Notes: generated by a model not told the origin, from the letters alone. A stretch of 64,000 nt of DNA from Nonomuraea fuscirosea (GCF_003001935.1 NZ_PVNG01000011.1:186001-250000); one strand, 5' to 3'; positions 15,776 to 25,368 are shown, counted from the first letter of the stretch. Translations and numbers: made by a program.

Positions 15776-17311
15776 CTAGTTAGTGATCTTGACGTCGTCG
15801 ACGCCGGCCTCGACCAGGGAGGCGCCCGAGGCGTCGGCGGCGTCGATGACGATGCGGACGGTCTGGCCGGCGAACGCGTTCAGGCTCGCCGTGGCCGTGG
15901 CCCAGGCGCCGTTGCGGTTGGTGGCCGCGCCGGCCTGGTTGAGCACGGTCGCGGTGGTGCTGCCGACGACGCGGACCCGGAGGTAGTCGGCGCTGCTCGA
16001 ATTCGAGCCGTGCGCCAGGTACCAGGACAGCGACAGGTTCAGCGCGCCCGCCGGCAGCGTGATCGGCGGTGACTGGATCGAGGTGACGCCGCCGTCGATG
16101 TCGTAGTCTCCGGCCGACGAGCCTGCCAGGCGGCCGGTGACCAGGTCGTTCGTGCCGCTGACCGTGGTGCCGAGCTGCTTGGCGCCGCTGGAGGTGGTCG
16201 CCGCGGGATCGCCGCGTTCCCACACGCCCGTGGTGGCCGTGTCGGCGCCGTTCGGGTTGACCGTCCAGCCGGTCGCCGTCTCGAACGTGTCCTGCCAGAT
16301 CACGGCCGGCGGCACCGCGGTGCCGATCGTCCACACCGCGTACGCGATCGCGTCGGCGTTCCGGTCGAGCGCGGTGTCGTTGACGTTGGCGGTCGTGTCG
16401 CAGGAGCGGTGGTAGCAGACGTCGAACGCCTGCCCGGCCGTGCCGCCCCACAGCCCGGCCTGGGCCGAGCTCTTGGTGCCCTCCGCGCCGGTGAACGTGC
16501 CGCCCGCCGGGATGCCGACCGCGATGAAGGGCCCGTAGTCGGAGCGCCCGTCGAAGTCGGTGCCCCGGGTCGGCACGCCGATCGAGGTGAAGTAGTCCTG
16601 GAGGGTACGCTCCAGCGCCGCCGATCCGGCCGGTCCAGGGCCGGAGCCCGTTCCGTCGGAGTTGTCGCCGTCGTAGATGAAGTATCCGGCGTTGGGGGAG
16701 CCGACCATGTCGAAGTTCAGGTACCCCTTGATCCGCGCCCGCTCGGCGGCCGGCAGGTTGTTCACGTAGAACTGCGAGCCGCGCAATCCCTGTTCCTCCG
16801 CGCCCCACCAGGCGAAGCGCAGATGCTTGACCGGCTGAAGCGACTGGCGGGCCACTTCGAGCGCGGTCTCCAGGATGGCCGCGCTGCCCGAGCCGTTGTC
16901 GTTGATGCCGGGGCCGGCGGTGACGCTGTCGAGGTGGGCGCCGACCATGAGAATGTCGTTCGGGTCCCCGCCGGGCCAGTCGGCGATGAGGTTGTAGCCG
17001 GTGGCGCCGTTGTAGGTGAAGGACTGCAGGACGGTGCTGAATCCGGCGGCGTCGAGCTGGCCCCTGACGTAGTTCGCCGAGGCCAGGTAGCCGGGCCGGC
17101 CGTGGGCGCGGTTGCCGCCGTTGGCAGCGGCGATGGACTGGAGCTGGGACAGGTGGGCCTTGACGTTGGCCAGCGGAATGTCCGGCGCCGCGGCCGCCGA
17201 GGCGGGCGCGGCCGGCACGAGGGCGGCCAGGGTGAGGGTGAGTGCTGCGATCGCCGCGACGAGGGGTGATCTCATGCCGTTTTTCCAGGTCAGGTGCCTA
17301 GATAAGAGCAT
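15776..17311 (-). CDS. Secreted M28 family aminopeptidase with C-terminal beta domain
   Basis: 511 residues. Start taken at ATG 17311 because GGAGG stands eight bases before it; ATG 17275 would give a more usual signal peptide (MRSPLVAAIAALTLTLAAL). Zinc motifs are MVGAHLDSVTAGPGINDNGS, WWGAEEQGLRGSQFYV, FDMVGSPNAGYF and CYHRSCDTTANVND. It has no PA domain. After about residue 345 a beta-rich domain follows (DTFETATGWTVNPNGAD to the end), like the P/jelly-roll tails of Streptomyces aminopeptidases and probably for binding or stability. It is paralogous to the convergent neighbour (both hold GRSDYGPFIAVGIPAGG). Confidence 0.92.
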   Translation of the reverse strand: MLLSRHLTWKNGMRSPLVAAIAALTLTLAALVPAAPASAAAAPDIPLANVKAHLSQLQSIAAANGGNRAHGRPGYLASANYVRGQLDAAGFSTVLQSFTYNGATGYNLIADWPGGDPNDILMVGAHLDSVTAGPGINDNGSGSAAILETALEVARQSLQPVKHLRFAWWGAEEQGLRGSQFYVNNLPAAERARIKGYLNFDMVGSPNAGYFIYDGDNSDGTGSGPGPAGSAALERTLQDYFTSIGVPTRGTDFDGRSDYGPFIAVGIPAGGTFTGAEGTKSSAQAGLWGGTAGQAFDVCYHRSCDTTANVNDTALDRNADAIAYAVWTIGTAVPPAVIWQDTFETATGWTVNPNGADTATTGVWERGDPAATTSSGAKQLGTTVSGTNDLVTGRLAGSSAGDYDIDGGVTSIQSPPITLPAGALNLSLSWYLAHGSNSSSADYLRVRVVGSTTATVLNQAGAATNRNGAWATATASLNAFAGQTVRIVIDAADASGASLVEAGVDDVKITN

Positions 17312-17360
17312 GGCGGCGCCTCCATCCGAGGTCGAGGGTGGAAGATCCCGAGATGGTGCT

Positions 17361-18068
17361 CTATGGAAGGTAACGCCGCAAATAGGGTTCGCCTAGGGCC
17401 CAGATCGACGCCTCGCGCGCCCCAAGGGCCGGGCCGGCAGCTCCGCGCCTCGCGGGCTTCAGGAGCGGGCCGGCAGTTCCGCGCGCAGGGGCGGTCAGGA
17501 GCGGCTCCGGGGAGTCGGCGAAGAAGCGGATCGAGGTGACCTCCGCCCGGCGGCCGAGCGGGCGGACCACGGTGATCGGCTCCGTCAGCTCGACCGTCAC
17601 GTTCGTCTGAGAGGAGACGGCCACGCTGACCCGCCCGCCCTCGACGGTGACCATGTGACCCGCCCCGTACGCCCGCCCACCCCGTACGGAGGCGATGAGC
17701 TCGCGCGGCACCCGTACGTCGAAGTAGGCGCCGTACCGGATCCGCAGCTCGCCGGCGGTCAGCACATGAGGCCGGGTGACGCAGGCGGCGACCAGCACGG
17801 CCACGAAGAGCAGCCCGTAAACGTCGGCGATCAGCACCGTGTACCGGAGCCAGGCGGGCACCCCGAGCGAGACCAGCAGCAGATCGAGCACCACGGTCTC
17901 GACCGCCATCGCGAACGCCATCAGCGTCATCATGAACGTCTGCTCCTTGCTGTACGTCACCACGGTCGCGCCCGCGGGCACCCCGTGCCGGCGGCGGACG
18001 ATCCACAGCCCGATGGCGGCCAGGCCCTTGAGCTCGAATCCGACGATCCGTAGCGCGGCGTACAGCAT
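17361..18068 (-). CDS. Membrane protein of unknown function
   Basis: 235 residues from ATG 18068, chosen because GAGAGGAA lies just before it; in-frame ATG 18158 is the main alternative. Hydrophobic segments are near the start (MLYAALRIVGFELKGLAAIG), at about 55-75 (FMMTLMAFAMAVETVVLDLL) and at about 85-108 (TVLIADVYGLLFVAVLVAAC). A soluble C-terminal half with beta-strand character follows (RIRYGAYFDVRVPRELIASV, MVTVEGGRVSVAV), somewhat like bacterial PH-type domains. No family named with confidence. It is divergent from the type VII-like island. Confidence 0.6.
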   Translation of the reverse strand: MLYAALRIVGFELKGLAAIGLWIVRRRHGVPAGATVVTYSKEQTFMMTLMAFAMAVETVVLDLLLVSLGVPAWLRYTVLIADVYGLLFVAVLVAACVTRPHVLTAGELRIRYGAYFDVRVPRELIASVRGGRAYGAGHMVTVEGGRVSVAVSSQTNVTVELTEPITVVRPLGRRAEVTSIRFFADSPEPLLTAPARGTAGPLLKPARRGAAGPALGAREASIWALGEPYLRRYLP

Positions 18069-18330
18069 CACGTTCCTCTCCGCGGCGAATGCTTCACCTC
18101 CAAGGAGAAACGTTGCCGTCGCGTCAAGGTCAAGCCCCGGGGAAAGATCGATACCCATCGCGGCACCTGGGAGAGATTTTCCGGAATTCGCTTGAACCGT
18201 TGTCGGGCCGACGGCGTACAACCTTTCGGAAAACGGTGCCGCCGGTGGCTGGAATTCACGGCCTGAGCTGTGTCGCAGCGAAATGCCGGCGGGCCCGCTG
18301 CGCTGACCGGAATGCTTCACGGGGACGGCG

Positions 18331-19614
18331 ATGGAATTTCAGGGATGGAGCGAAGGCCTGGCCCTCAGGCCACGCGATTACCTGGGAAAGGGCGACTCGC
18401 TCGCCGCTGTCGTCAGGGCGGCGGGGCCGTACCAGGGCGAATCGCTCTACCTGCTCGCGCTCGGCACCGCCACCACCATGGCCAGGCTGCACCTGGGCGG
18501 GATCGCGGGGCTGCGGCTGCGCCCGGGCAACGTGGTGATCGGGGCGGGCGGGCAGGCGTCCTTCGCGCCGGGCCCGCGCGACGCCGAGTTCCCCGCGCAG
18601 GACGTCAAGGACTGGGCCGACGTGATCGTGTTCGCGGGGACGGGGCACATGGCCGGCGGCGGCGTGGAGCCCGATCTGGACCGGCTGCTGCCCGCCCTGC
18701 GCGCGGTGATCGACGAGTGCCGCCGGCCCGATCCGTTCGCCCGCCCGACCGCCGTCGACCTGGTGCGCATCCTGCTCGGCCACTCCGGCGGGGCCCGCGG
18801 CGCCACGGTGCACGAGCTGCTGCTCGAAGCCGAGCGGCGGACCAGGCCGTACGAGCCGGAGCCCCCTGCGGACGACCCCGTACCCGCGCCGCTCTGGCGC
18901 AGGCCCGCCTACCTGGCCGGCCTCGCCGTCGGCGTGCTCGCCGTGGCGGTGGCGGCCGGCACGGTCGTCCTGATCTCCGGCCGGGTGACGCCGCCTTCGT
19001 CGGCCGCGCGCCCGGCCGTGAACGACGTCACCGCCGCCATCGGCCGCCGTACGGCCACGTTCGAGCAGCGCACAGAGTTGTCGCGCTACGACGAGACGGT
19101 CGTCGCCGACGGCCGGCTGAGCTTCGACGCGAACGCGGCCACGGCCTACGACATGAAGCTGACCTGTGGGAACGCTCCACGCACCACCCGCGTCTCCCTG
19201 GTGGGCAGGAGCGGCGTCGCCGCCGGCGTGCCCTTCGACGCCGTCCGGCCGCCGCTGGAGCCGTGCGACCAGAGCCGCGCCCCGTCCGTCCGCGACCTCA
19301 GCTCGCCGCACTCCATCCAGGCCCTGATCGACGCGGCCGAGTCGAACGTGACCAGCACGCCGGCGGCCGGCGGGCGCACGATCACCGGCTCGGCCCTGGC
19401 CCACCGGGTCAGGGGAGAGGAAGGACTGGCCGCGTACGCGGGAACGAGCGCGGAAGGACCGATCGAATTCACGCTTCGGGTGGACGCGAAAGGACTGCCG
19501 ATAAGCCTGAAACTGCACCTGGAAAGCCGGGCCGACGGCACGCGTGACGTCGAAACCGTTTATCGGGATTGGCGCGCGTTCGAAGCCATCGAGGGGGAGA
19601 CGCCGAATGGCTGA
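18331..19614 (+). CDS. Membrane pseudokinase with extracytoplasmic domain (type VII-like island)
   Basis: 427 residues in three parts. Residues 1-165 resemble the C-lobe of a Hanks-type kinase: ARLHLGGIAGLRLRPGNVVI sits where HRDLKPxN is expected, and DVKDWADVIVFAGTG where the DxWxxG helix is. The N-lobe, the catalytic Asp and the DFG motif are missing, so it cannot phosphorylate. A membrane helix follows (about 190-211, LAGLAVGVLAVAVAAGTVVL). The remaining 215 residues lie outside and resemble the fold of LppX/LprG-like lipoproteins in strand pattern only. It overlaps the next gene by eight bases. A pseudokinase-TM-exterior layout is also that of EssB/YukC in Firmicute type VII systems; that link is inference. 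Confidence 0.7.
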   Translation: MEFQGWSEGLALRPRDYLGKGDSLAAVVRAAGPYQGESLYLLALGTATTMARLHLGGIAGLRLRPGNVVIGAGGQASFAPGPRDAEFPAQDVKDWADVIVFAGTGHMAGGGVEPDLDRLLPALRAVIDECRRPDPFARPTAVDLVRILLGHSGGARGATVHELLLEAERRTRPYEPEPPADDPVPAPLWRRPAYLAGLAVGVLAVAVAAGTVVLISGRVTPPSSAARPAVNDVTAAIGRRTATFEQRTELSRYDETVVADGRLSFDANAATAYDMKLTCGNAPRTTRVSLVGRSGVAAGVPFDAVRPPLEPCDQSRAPSVRDLSSPHSIQALIDAAESNVTSTPAAGGRTITGSALAHRVRGEEGLAAYAGTSAEGPIEFTLRVDAKGLPISLKLHLESRADGTRDVETVYRDWRAFEAIEGETPNG

Positions 19615-19900
19615 GGAATTCAGCGCCGACCGCCGCGAGGCCGCGAACGTGGCCCGCGATCTCAAAGCCGTTCGCGCGGCACTGGACGGCGGGAACGCCG
19701 GCGCGCTCGACGCGCGGACGGGCTCGGAGAAGGTGGACGAGGCCGTGCGGAAGTTCTTCGCGGAGTCGTCCGACAACAGGGAGCGGATGAACGCGCTCCT
19801 CGAACGCGCGGCCGGCCTGCTCGACGCCCTCGTCGAAGGCACGGGCACGCTGGACGGCTCGCTGGCCGACTCGCTCACCACCGGCACGGGAGGCACGTGA
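19607..19900 (+). CDS. Small helical protein, WXG100/EspC-like candidate
   Basis: 97 residues from ATG 19607, overlapping the preceding stop (ATGGCTGA). The sequence is almost wholly helical (EEFSADRREAANVARDLKAV; VDEAVRKFFAESSDNRERMN; ALLERAAGLLDALVEG), as expected of the helical-hairpin secreted proteins of type VII systems. There is no W-x-G. It lies in an operon with a membrane protein, a WXG100-like protein and an RHS toxin, so a role as secretion partner or chaperone is inferred. Confidence 0.6.
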   Translation: MAEEFSADRREAANVARDLKAVRAALDGGNAGALDARTGSEKVDEAVRKFFAESSDNRERMNALLERAAGLLDALVEGTGTLDGSLADSLTTGTGGT

Positions 19901-20043
19901 TGAGGACCTTCGCACTCGGCGCGCTCACGGGCGTGCTGGCCGCGACCATCGCCGCGTCGCTGCTGTTCGCGCTGACCGACCACACCTCACCGGCGACCAC
20001 GACCCGGTCCGCCCCCGTCACGGCCCACCTAGGAGATGGCTGA
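19900..20043 (+). CDS. 47-residue single-pass membrane peptide
   Basis: ATG at 19900 overlaps the preceding TGA (ATGA), and its own TGA at 20041-20043 overlaps the next ATG at 20043. The product starts MRTFALGALTGVLAATIAAS, continues LLFALTDH as one membrane helix and ends in a short Thr/Ser-rich outer tail. The double stop-start overlap argues that it is translated as part of the operon. Function unknown; it may be a small subunit of the membrane complex. Confidence 0.6.
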   Translation: MRTFALGALTGVLAATIAASLLFALTDHTSPATTTRSAPVTAHLGDG

Positions 20044-20633
20044 TGGCCGACCTGCCCTTCGGGTTCACCGTACGGGTGCCCGAATCCTGGTACGAGTTCG
20101 ACGTCTGGCGCGCCGGAAGGACCGGCGACCTGGCCCGCCTGGTGGACGCCCGCGTCGCGGCCGAGCCCGTGCTGGCCCCGCACCGGCCGGTGCTGCTGAA
20201 GGTCCTGCGCGAGGTCGCCGACGTGGCGGCCAGGAACGGCGCGGTGTTCGGCGCGGCGATGACCGACCACGTGGAGGACGTGGGCACGGTGCTGGCCACG
20301 CTCATGGTCCTGCACACCCAGGGGCGGGCGGGAGGCGACACCGTCGAGGAGATCGCCGCGGGTGTCGTCGCCGTCCCGCCCACGCCCGGCACGCCAGTCT
20401 GGCGCGACGTCGGGATCGTCGGGCTGGCCGCGGGCCGCGCCGTCCGGGTGACCGGCGTCGAGCCCGGCGAGATCGACTCGGTGGTCATGCAGACCCTCGT
20501 CCCCGTGCCCGGCGGCCACGGCGTGCTGGACCTGGTGATCGCCAGCCCGCACCTGAGCCTGACCGAGCCCATGCTCGACCTGTTCGACGCGATCAGCGCC
20601 ACCCTGGCCTGGTCGGACCCAGAAGGAGAGTGA
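20043..20633 (+). CDS. Type VII-associated hypothetical protein
   Basis: 196 residues, no signal peptide or membrane helix. It begins MADLPFGFTVRVPESWYEF. The opening FTVRVPESW followed by alternating strands and helices is like Mog1/PsbP-fold accessory proteins common beside actinobacterial type VII genes, but the match is by pattern only. It is tightly packed between the membrane peptide (one-base overlap) and the WXG100-like gene (six-base gap), which fits a chaperone or adaptor for the toxin. Confidence 0.5.
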   Translation: MADLPFGFTVRVPESWYEFDVWRAGRTGDLARLVDARVAAEPVLAPHRPVLLKVLREVADVAARNGAVFGAAMTDHVEDVGTVLATLMVLHTQGRAGGDTVEEIAAGVVAVPPTPGTPVWRDVGIVGLAAGRAVRVTGVEPGEIDSVVMQTLVPVPGGHGVLDLVIASPHLSLTEPMLDLFDAISATLAWSDPEGE

Positions 20634-20639
20634 ACCGTC

Positions 20640-20942
20640 ATGGCCGCAGGCACCCATCACCTGAGCTTCCCGCAGGTGGAGAACAGCGCGACCCGGCTCG
20701 GCAGGGAGAAGGAGGACATCGAGACCCGCCTGACCCAGCTCAAGGCGATGATCGACCAGCTCGTCGGCAGCGACTTCGTCACCGAGCGGGCCTCCGGCAA
20801 GTTCCAGCAGGACTACGAGCAGTGGAACACCGGCGCCCGGCAGGTCATGCAGGGCCTGGAGGGCATGAGCCAGTTCCTCAAGACCGCCATCGCCAAGCAC
20901 CGCGAGCTGGACGCCTCGCTCAGCGGCGGCGCGGGAGCGTGA
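20640..20942 (+). CDS. WXG100 family-like protein
   Basis: 100 residues, exactly the family length: MAAGTHHLSFPQVENSATRL, then a helix rich in heptads (REKEDIETRLTQLKAMIDQL), a turn, and a second helix (KFQQDYEQWNTGARQVMQGL, EGMSQFLKTAI). At the turn, where W-x-G is expected, the sequence is GSDFVTE. The C-terminal half matches the family well. It sits directly before the large RHS gene, as WXG100 partners usually do for LXG/RHS substrates, and would dimerise with itself or with the N-terminal helices of the toxin. Confidence 0.8.
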   Translation: MAAGTHHLSFPQVENSATRLGREKEDIETRLTQLKAMIDQLVGSDFVTERASGKFQQDYEQWNTGARQVMQGLEGMSQFLKTAIAKHRELDASLSGGAGA

Positions 20943-20946
20943 CGAC

Positions 20947-23900
20947 GTGCCGGGCGGATGGGAAGTGCTCGGGCTGGCCGGCGACCCCGCGCCGGGGGAC
21001 CCGGGGCAGGTGCGAGGTCTCGCCGACCGGCTGCTCAAGGAAGCGCGGCTGGCCGAGGACAACAGGGGCAAGCTCGGCGTCATCTCGGGTGACGGTTCCG
21101 CGCTGAAGATGCGCGGCGACTACGCGGCCAAGTACGCCGAGGCGCTGGCCGAGCTGCCCGGCGAGCTGGCCAAGCTGGGCAAGGCCTACCGGGGCGCCGG
21201 CGAGGCGCTGATGACGTACGCGGGCAGCCTGGAGCAGGCCAAGACGCAGGCCGGGGCCGCGCTGCGCCAGGGTCAGACCGCCGACGCCGCCTACCAGGGG
21301 GCGCTCAGGGAGGTGCGGGCCCATCTGCCCGCCGCGGCCGCCGTACGCACGCTGCCCGAGGTCGAGTCGGCCGTCGGCGCCGCAGACGCCACGGTGCAGG
21401 CGGCGGTGCGGCCGGCGGTGCAGCGCGCCCGCGCCGCCGACGCCGACCGCGTGCGCGCCCGCCGCATCGCCGACGAGGCCGCCCGCCTGCGCGGGGACGC
21501 CGAGAACCGGGCGACGCGGGAGATCGAGCAGGCGCTCGAAGGCAGCGGCATCAAGGACAAGAGCTGGCTGCAGCAGGCCTGGGACACGATCTCCACGCCG
21601 TTCAGGTCCTGGGACGACTTCGTGGCGTTCGCGGGCACGGTGGCGATGGTGGCCGGGCTGATGGTGCTGGTCATCGGCACCGGCGGCCTGGCCGGGGCGA
21701 TCCTGGCCGGCGTGGCGTTGGCGGCGAGCGCGGTGGTGCTGGGGGACGCGCTGCACAAGTACCGGCAGGGCAAGGGCTCGCTGGGCCAGGTGGGCATGGC
21801 CGCGCTGGGCGTCCTGCCGGTGGGCCGGGGCCTGGCCTTGGTGGCCAAGGGCGCCAGGGCGGTGACCGGCCTGCGCGGGGCCGCGGGCGGCATCCGCGCG
21901 GGCGGAGGCGTCGTGATCGGAACCGGCGCGCTGCGCCGAGGCGTCCCCGGCGCGGCGCTGGGCGCTCAGGCCGGGCGGTCCGGGGCGTCGCTGCGATCGG
22001 CGCTGGACGCGGGCGGGGCCCGCGCCACGACGGCCGCGACCACCTCGTGGCAGCGCGGCCGCCAGTTCTTCAGCCAGGACCCGGTGCACTTCCCGACCGG
22101 GGTCGTGCTGCTCCCGCAGACCGACGTCGAGCTGCCCGGCGCGCTGCCGCTCCACCTCGAACGCACTCATCTGTCCGGCTGCCACACGGGCCGCTGGTTC
22201 GGCCGGTCCTGGGCCTCCACCCTGGACCAGCGCCTGGAGGTGGACGCCGACGGCCTCTGCCTGGCCACCGAGACCGGCGCGCTGCTCACCTTCCCCCATC
22301 CGGAGCTCGACGGCGAGTCCCGTCCCGACGGCGGTCCCGCCCTGATCCTGCGCGAGACCGACACCGGGTACGCCGTCACCGACCCGCTCACCGGCCGCAC
22401 CACCTGCTTCGCCGAGACCACCGAACCCGGCGTGCTGCCGATCGCGGCCATCACCGACCGCAACGGCGCGCGCATCGACGTCCGCTACACCGACGGCCTG
22501 CCCACCGAGGTCGTCCACTCCGGCGGCTACCACCTGGACATCGAGACGCATCAGGGCCGCATCGTCGAGATCCGGCTGCGCGGGGCCGGTCAGACGCTGC
22601 TGTCGTACGCGTACGACGAGGCCGGCGACCTGACCGAGGTGACCAACTCCTCCGGCCTGCCGCTGCGCTTCAGCTACGACGACGAAGGCCGGCTGACCCG
22701 CTGGCGCGACCGCATCGGCACCTGGTACGCCTACACCTACGACCTGGAGGGCCGCTGCGTCTACGGCACCGGCTCGGCGGGCGTCTTCAACACCGAGCTG
22801 TCGTACGGCGACGGCGTCACCAGGGCCCGCGACTCCTTCGGCCGGCTCACCGTCTACCGCTACAACGAGCTGCTCCAGGTCACCAGTGAGACCGACCCGC
22901 TCGGTCACACCACCCGCTACCTCTGGGACGAACGGGACCTGCTGCTCGCGCGTACCGACCCGCTGGGCCGTACCACCCGATACGCCTACGACGACGCGGG
23001 CGCCCTGATCTCGGTCACCAGGCCCGACGGCGCGCGGCGCACCTGCGCCCGCGACGCCCTGCACCTGCCGGTCACCATCACCGACTACGACGGCGGCAGC
23101 ACGACCCTGCGCCACGACGAGCGCGGCAACCTCGTCTCCGACCCGTCCGCCACGTACGCCTACGACGAGCACGGCCACCTGACGGCGATCACGAACGCGC
23201 TCGGCCACATCCACACCGTCGACAACGACGCCGCCGGCCTGCCCGTGGCGATCACCGACCCGTCGGGCGCCACCACGACCTGCGCGCGCGACCCGTTCGG
23301 CCGCGTCAGCGCCGTCACCGACCCGCTCGGCCACACCACCCGCCACACCTGGACCGTCGAGGGTAAACCGGCCACCCGCACCACCGCGGGCGGCGCCGTC
23401 GAGCGGTGGTCCTACGACGCGGAGAACAACCTGGTCGAGCACGTGGACGCCATGGGCGAGGCCACCCGCTTCGAGATCGGCCCCTTCGACGTGCCCACCG
23501 CCCGCACCACCCCCGACGGGGCGCGCATCACGTTCACCTGGGACACCGAGCTCCGCCTCACCCAGGTCACCGACCCCCAGGGGCTGACCTGGACCTACAC
23601 CTACGACCCCGCGGGCAACCTGGCCGAGGAGCGCGACTTCGACCGCCGGGTGCTCACCTACGTGCGCAACCCGGCCGGCAACCTCACCGAGCGGATCAAC
23701 GGCGAAGGGCAGTCGACCAGCTACGTCTACGACGTCCTCGACCGGCTCATCGGCCGGCGCGCGGGCGACCGGCTCACCACGTACGACTACGACATGCTCG
23801 GCCGCCTCACCCACGCGGCGAACCCCGACGCCGACCTGACCATCACCCGCGACGCCCACGGCCGCGTCACCGCCGAGACCTGCAACGGCCGCACCCTGAC

Positions 23901-25368
23901 CTCCGCCTACGACGCCCTCGGCCGCCGGGTGCTGCGCCGCACGCCGTCCGGCACCGAGACCGTCTGGACGTACGACGCCCGCGGCCTGCCCCTGAGCCTG
24001 GAGACGGCCGGCCAGACCCTCCACTTCGACCACGACCCGGCCGGCCGCGAGCTGTCCCGCACCTTCGGCGCCGCCGTCTCCCTGACCCACGAGTGGGACG
24101 ACGAATCCCACCTGCAGTCCCAGACGCTCACCAGAGGTCCTGGCCGGCGCGTGGTCCAGCGGCGCGCGTACGGCTACCGCAGGGACGGGCAGCTGACCGA
24201 GATCGACGACCTGCTGTCCGGCCGCCGCCGCTTCGACCTCGACCCGGTGGGCCGCGTCACCGCCGTCCACGGCGCCGGCTGGTCGGAGAGCTACGCCTAC
24301 GCCCCCTCGGGCCGGATCACCGACGCCACCTGGCCCGAGCCCGGGGACGGCCAGGGGCCGCGCGCCTACACCGGCACCATGATCCGCCAGGCGGGCCGCA
24401 CCCATTACGAGTACGACCGCCAGGGCCGCACGGTCGTGCGCCGGCGCAGGGGCCTGTCCGCCAAGCCCCGCACCTGGCACTACACCTGGGACGCCGACGA
24501 CCGGCTGACCCACGTCACCACCCCGGACGGGGCCCGCTGGCGCTACCTCTACGACCCGCTCGGCCGCCGCATCGCCAAGGAACGCACCGACGGCTCCCAG
24601 CGCACCGACTTCGTCTGGGACGGCCTCACCCTGGCCGAACAGTCCGCCGACGACCGGGTGACCGCCTGGGACTGGGCCCCCGGCACCTTCCGCCCCCTGA
24701 CCCAGACCGAGCGCTCCCAGGACCAGGTGGACGAACGCTTCTACGCCATCGCCACGGACCTGGCCGGCACCCCGGCCGAGCTGGTGGACGAGCGGGGCGA
24801 GGTCGCCTGGCGCACCCGCCGCACCCTCTGGGGCACCTCACCGGGCGCGCTCACCACCGGCCCCGACTGCCCGTTACGCTTCCCCGGCCAGTACGAGGAC
24901 GCGGAGTCGGGCCTGTACTACAACTACCGCCGCCACTACGACCCGGACTCGGGCCGCTACGCCACCTCGGACCCGATCGGTTTGAGAGGCGGCTGGGACC
25001 CCCACGCCTACGTCCCCAACCCCCACACCTGGATCGACCCCCTGGGGCTGAGCCCGTACGGGATCTGGAGCTCGACCAACAGCAGGACCTCGGTCGAGAA
25101 CGCCTACGGCCACTGGCGCAGCCACGGGGCCGAGTTCCCGCACCTGAACAACGCGAAGGAGTACGTGGAGGAGGCGACGGGCTTCCTGACCGGCAGCAGT
25201 CCGGGGACCCTCACGAGGCAACGGCCGAACGGCGACGTCGTTCGTTACAATCCCCAGACCGATCAGTTCGGGGTGCTGAACGCGCAGGGTGCTCCACGGA
25301 CGTACTTCATCCCCGATCCACAGGTACACGGCTATCCGACGAACCTGGACTACTTCAATGCCCAATAA
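20947..25368 (+). CDS. RHS/YD-repeat polymorphic toxin, type VII-type N terminus
   Basis: 1473 residues, GTG start four bases after the WXG100-like gene. Residues 1-200 are helical (ADRLLKEARLAEDNRGKLGV; KYAEALAELPGELAKLGKAY), the usual targeting region. A hydrophobic pair lies at about 228-270 (GTVAMVAGLMVLVIGTGGLA). About 378-440 is a DUF6531-like entry (VHFPTGVVLLPQTDVELPGA). YD repeats follow up to about 1320. The RHS core ends with GLYYNYRRHYDPDSGRYATS and DPLGL near 1363. The last ~107 residues are a distinct toxin domain with GDVVRYNPQTDQFGV and APRTYFIPDP; this pattern resembles nuclease toxins of the BECR group, probably an RNase (inference). The immunity candidate overlaps the stop. 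Confidence 0.9.
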   Translation: MPGGWEVLGLAGDPAPGDPGQVRGLADRLLKEARLAEDNRGKLGVISGDGSALKMRGDYAAKYAEALAELPGELAKLGKAYRGAGEALMTYAGSLEQAKTQAGAALRQGQTADAAYQGALREVRAHLPAAAAVRTLPEVESAVGAADATVQAAVRPAVQRARAADADRVRARRIADEAARLRGDAENRATREIEQALEGSGIKDKSWLQQAWDTISTPFRSWDDFVAFAGTVAMVAGLMVLVIGTGGLAGAILAGVALAASAVVLGDALHKYRQGKGSLGQVGMAALGVLPVGRGLALVAKGARAVTGLRGAAGGIRAGGGVVIGTGALRRGVPGAALGAQAGRSGASLRSALDAGGARATTAATTSWQRGRQFFSQDPVHFPTGVVLLPQTDVELPGALPLHLERTHLSGCHTGRWFGRSWASTLDQRLEVDADGLCLATETGALLTFPHPELDGESRPDGGPALILRETDTGYAVTDPLTGRTTCFAETTEPGVLPIAAITDRNGARIDVRYTDGLPTEVVHSGGYHLDIETHQGRIVEIRLRGAGQTLLSYAYDEAGDLTEVTNSSGLPLRFSYDDEGRLTRWRDRIGTWYAYTYDLEGRCVYGTGSAGVFNTELSYGDGVTRARDSFGRLTVYRYNELLQVTSETDPLGHTTRYLWDERDLLLARTDPLGRTTRYAYDDAGALISVTRPDGARRTCARDALHLPVTITDYDGGSTTLRHDERGNLVSDPSATYAYDEHGHLTAITNALGHIHTVDNDAAGLPVAITDPSGATTTCARDPFGRVSAVTDPLGHTTRHTWTVEGKPATRTTAGGAVERWSYDAENNLVEHVDAMGEATRFEIGPFDVPTARTTPDGARITFTWDTELRLTQVTDPQGLTWTYTYDPAGNLAEERDFDRRVLTYVRNPAGNLTERINGEGQSTSYVYDVLDRLIGRRAGDRLTTYDYDMLGRLTHAANPDADLTITRDAHGRVTAETCNGRTLTSAYDALGRRVLRRTPSGTETVWTYDARGLPLSLETAGQTLHFDHDPAGRELSRTFGAAVSLTHEWDDESHLQSQTLTRGPGRRVVQRRAYGYRRDGQLTEIDDLLSGRRRFDLDPVGRVTAVHGAGWSESYAYAPSGRITDATWPEPGDGQGPRAYTGTMIRQAGRTHYEYDRQGRTVVRRRRGLSAKPRTWHYTWDADDRLTHVTTPDGARWRYLYDPLGRRIAKERTDGSQRTDFVWDGLTLAEQSADDRVTAWDWAPGTFRPLTQTERSQDQVDERFYAIATDLAGTPAELVDERGEVAWRTRRTLWGTSPGALTTGPDCPLRFPGQYEDAESGLYYNYRRHYDPDSGRYATSDPIGLRGGWDPHAYVPNPHTWIDPLGLSPYGIWSSTNSRTSVENAYGHWRSHGAEFPHLNNAKEYVEEATGFLTGSSPGTLTRQRPNGDVVRYNPQTDQFGVLNAQGAPRTYFIPDPQVHGYPTNLDYFNAQ

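Noticed and set aside
20920..24513. 1197-codon open frame antisense to the RHS toxin
   Set aside because: It mirrors the codon bias of the RHS gene; the translation is Gly/Val/Arg-rich with no motif. The plus-strand RHS reading is certain.
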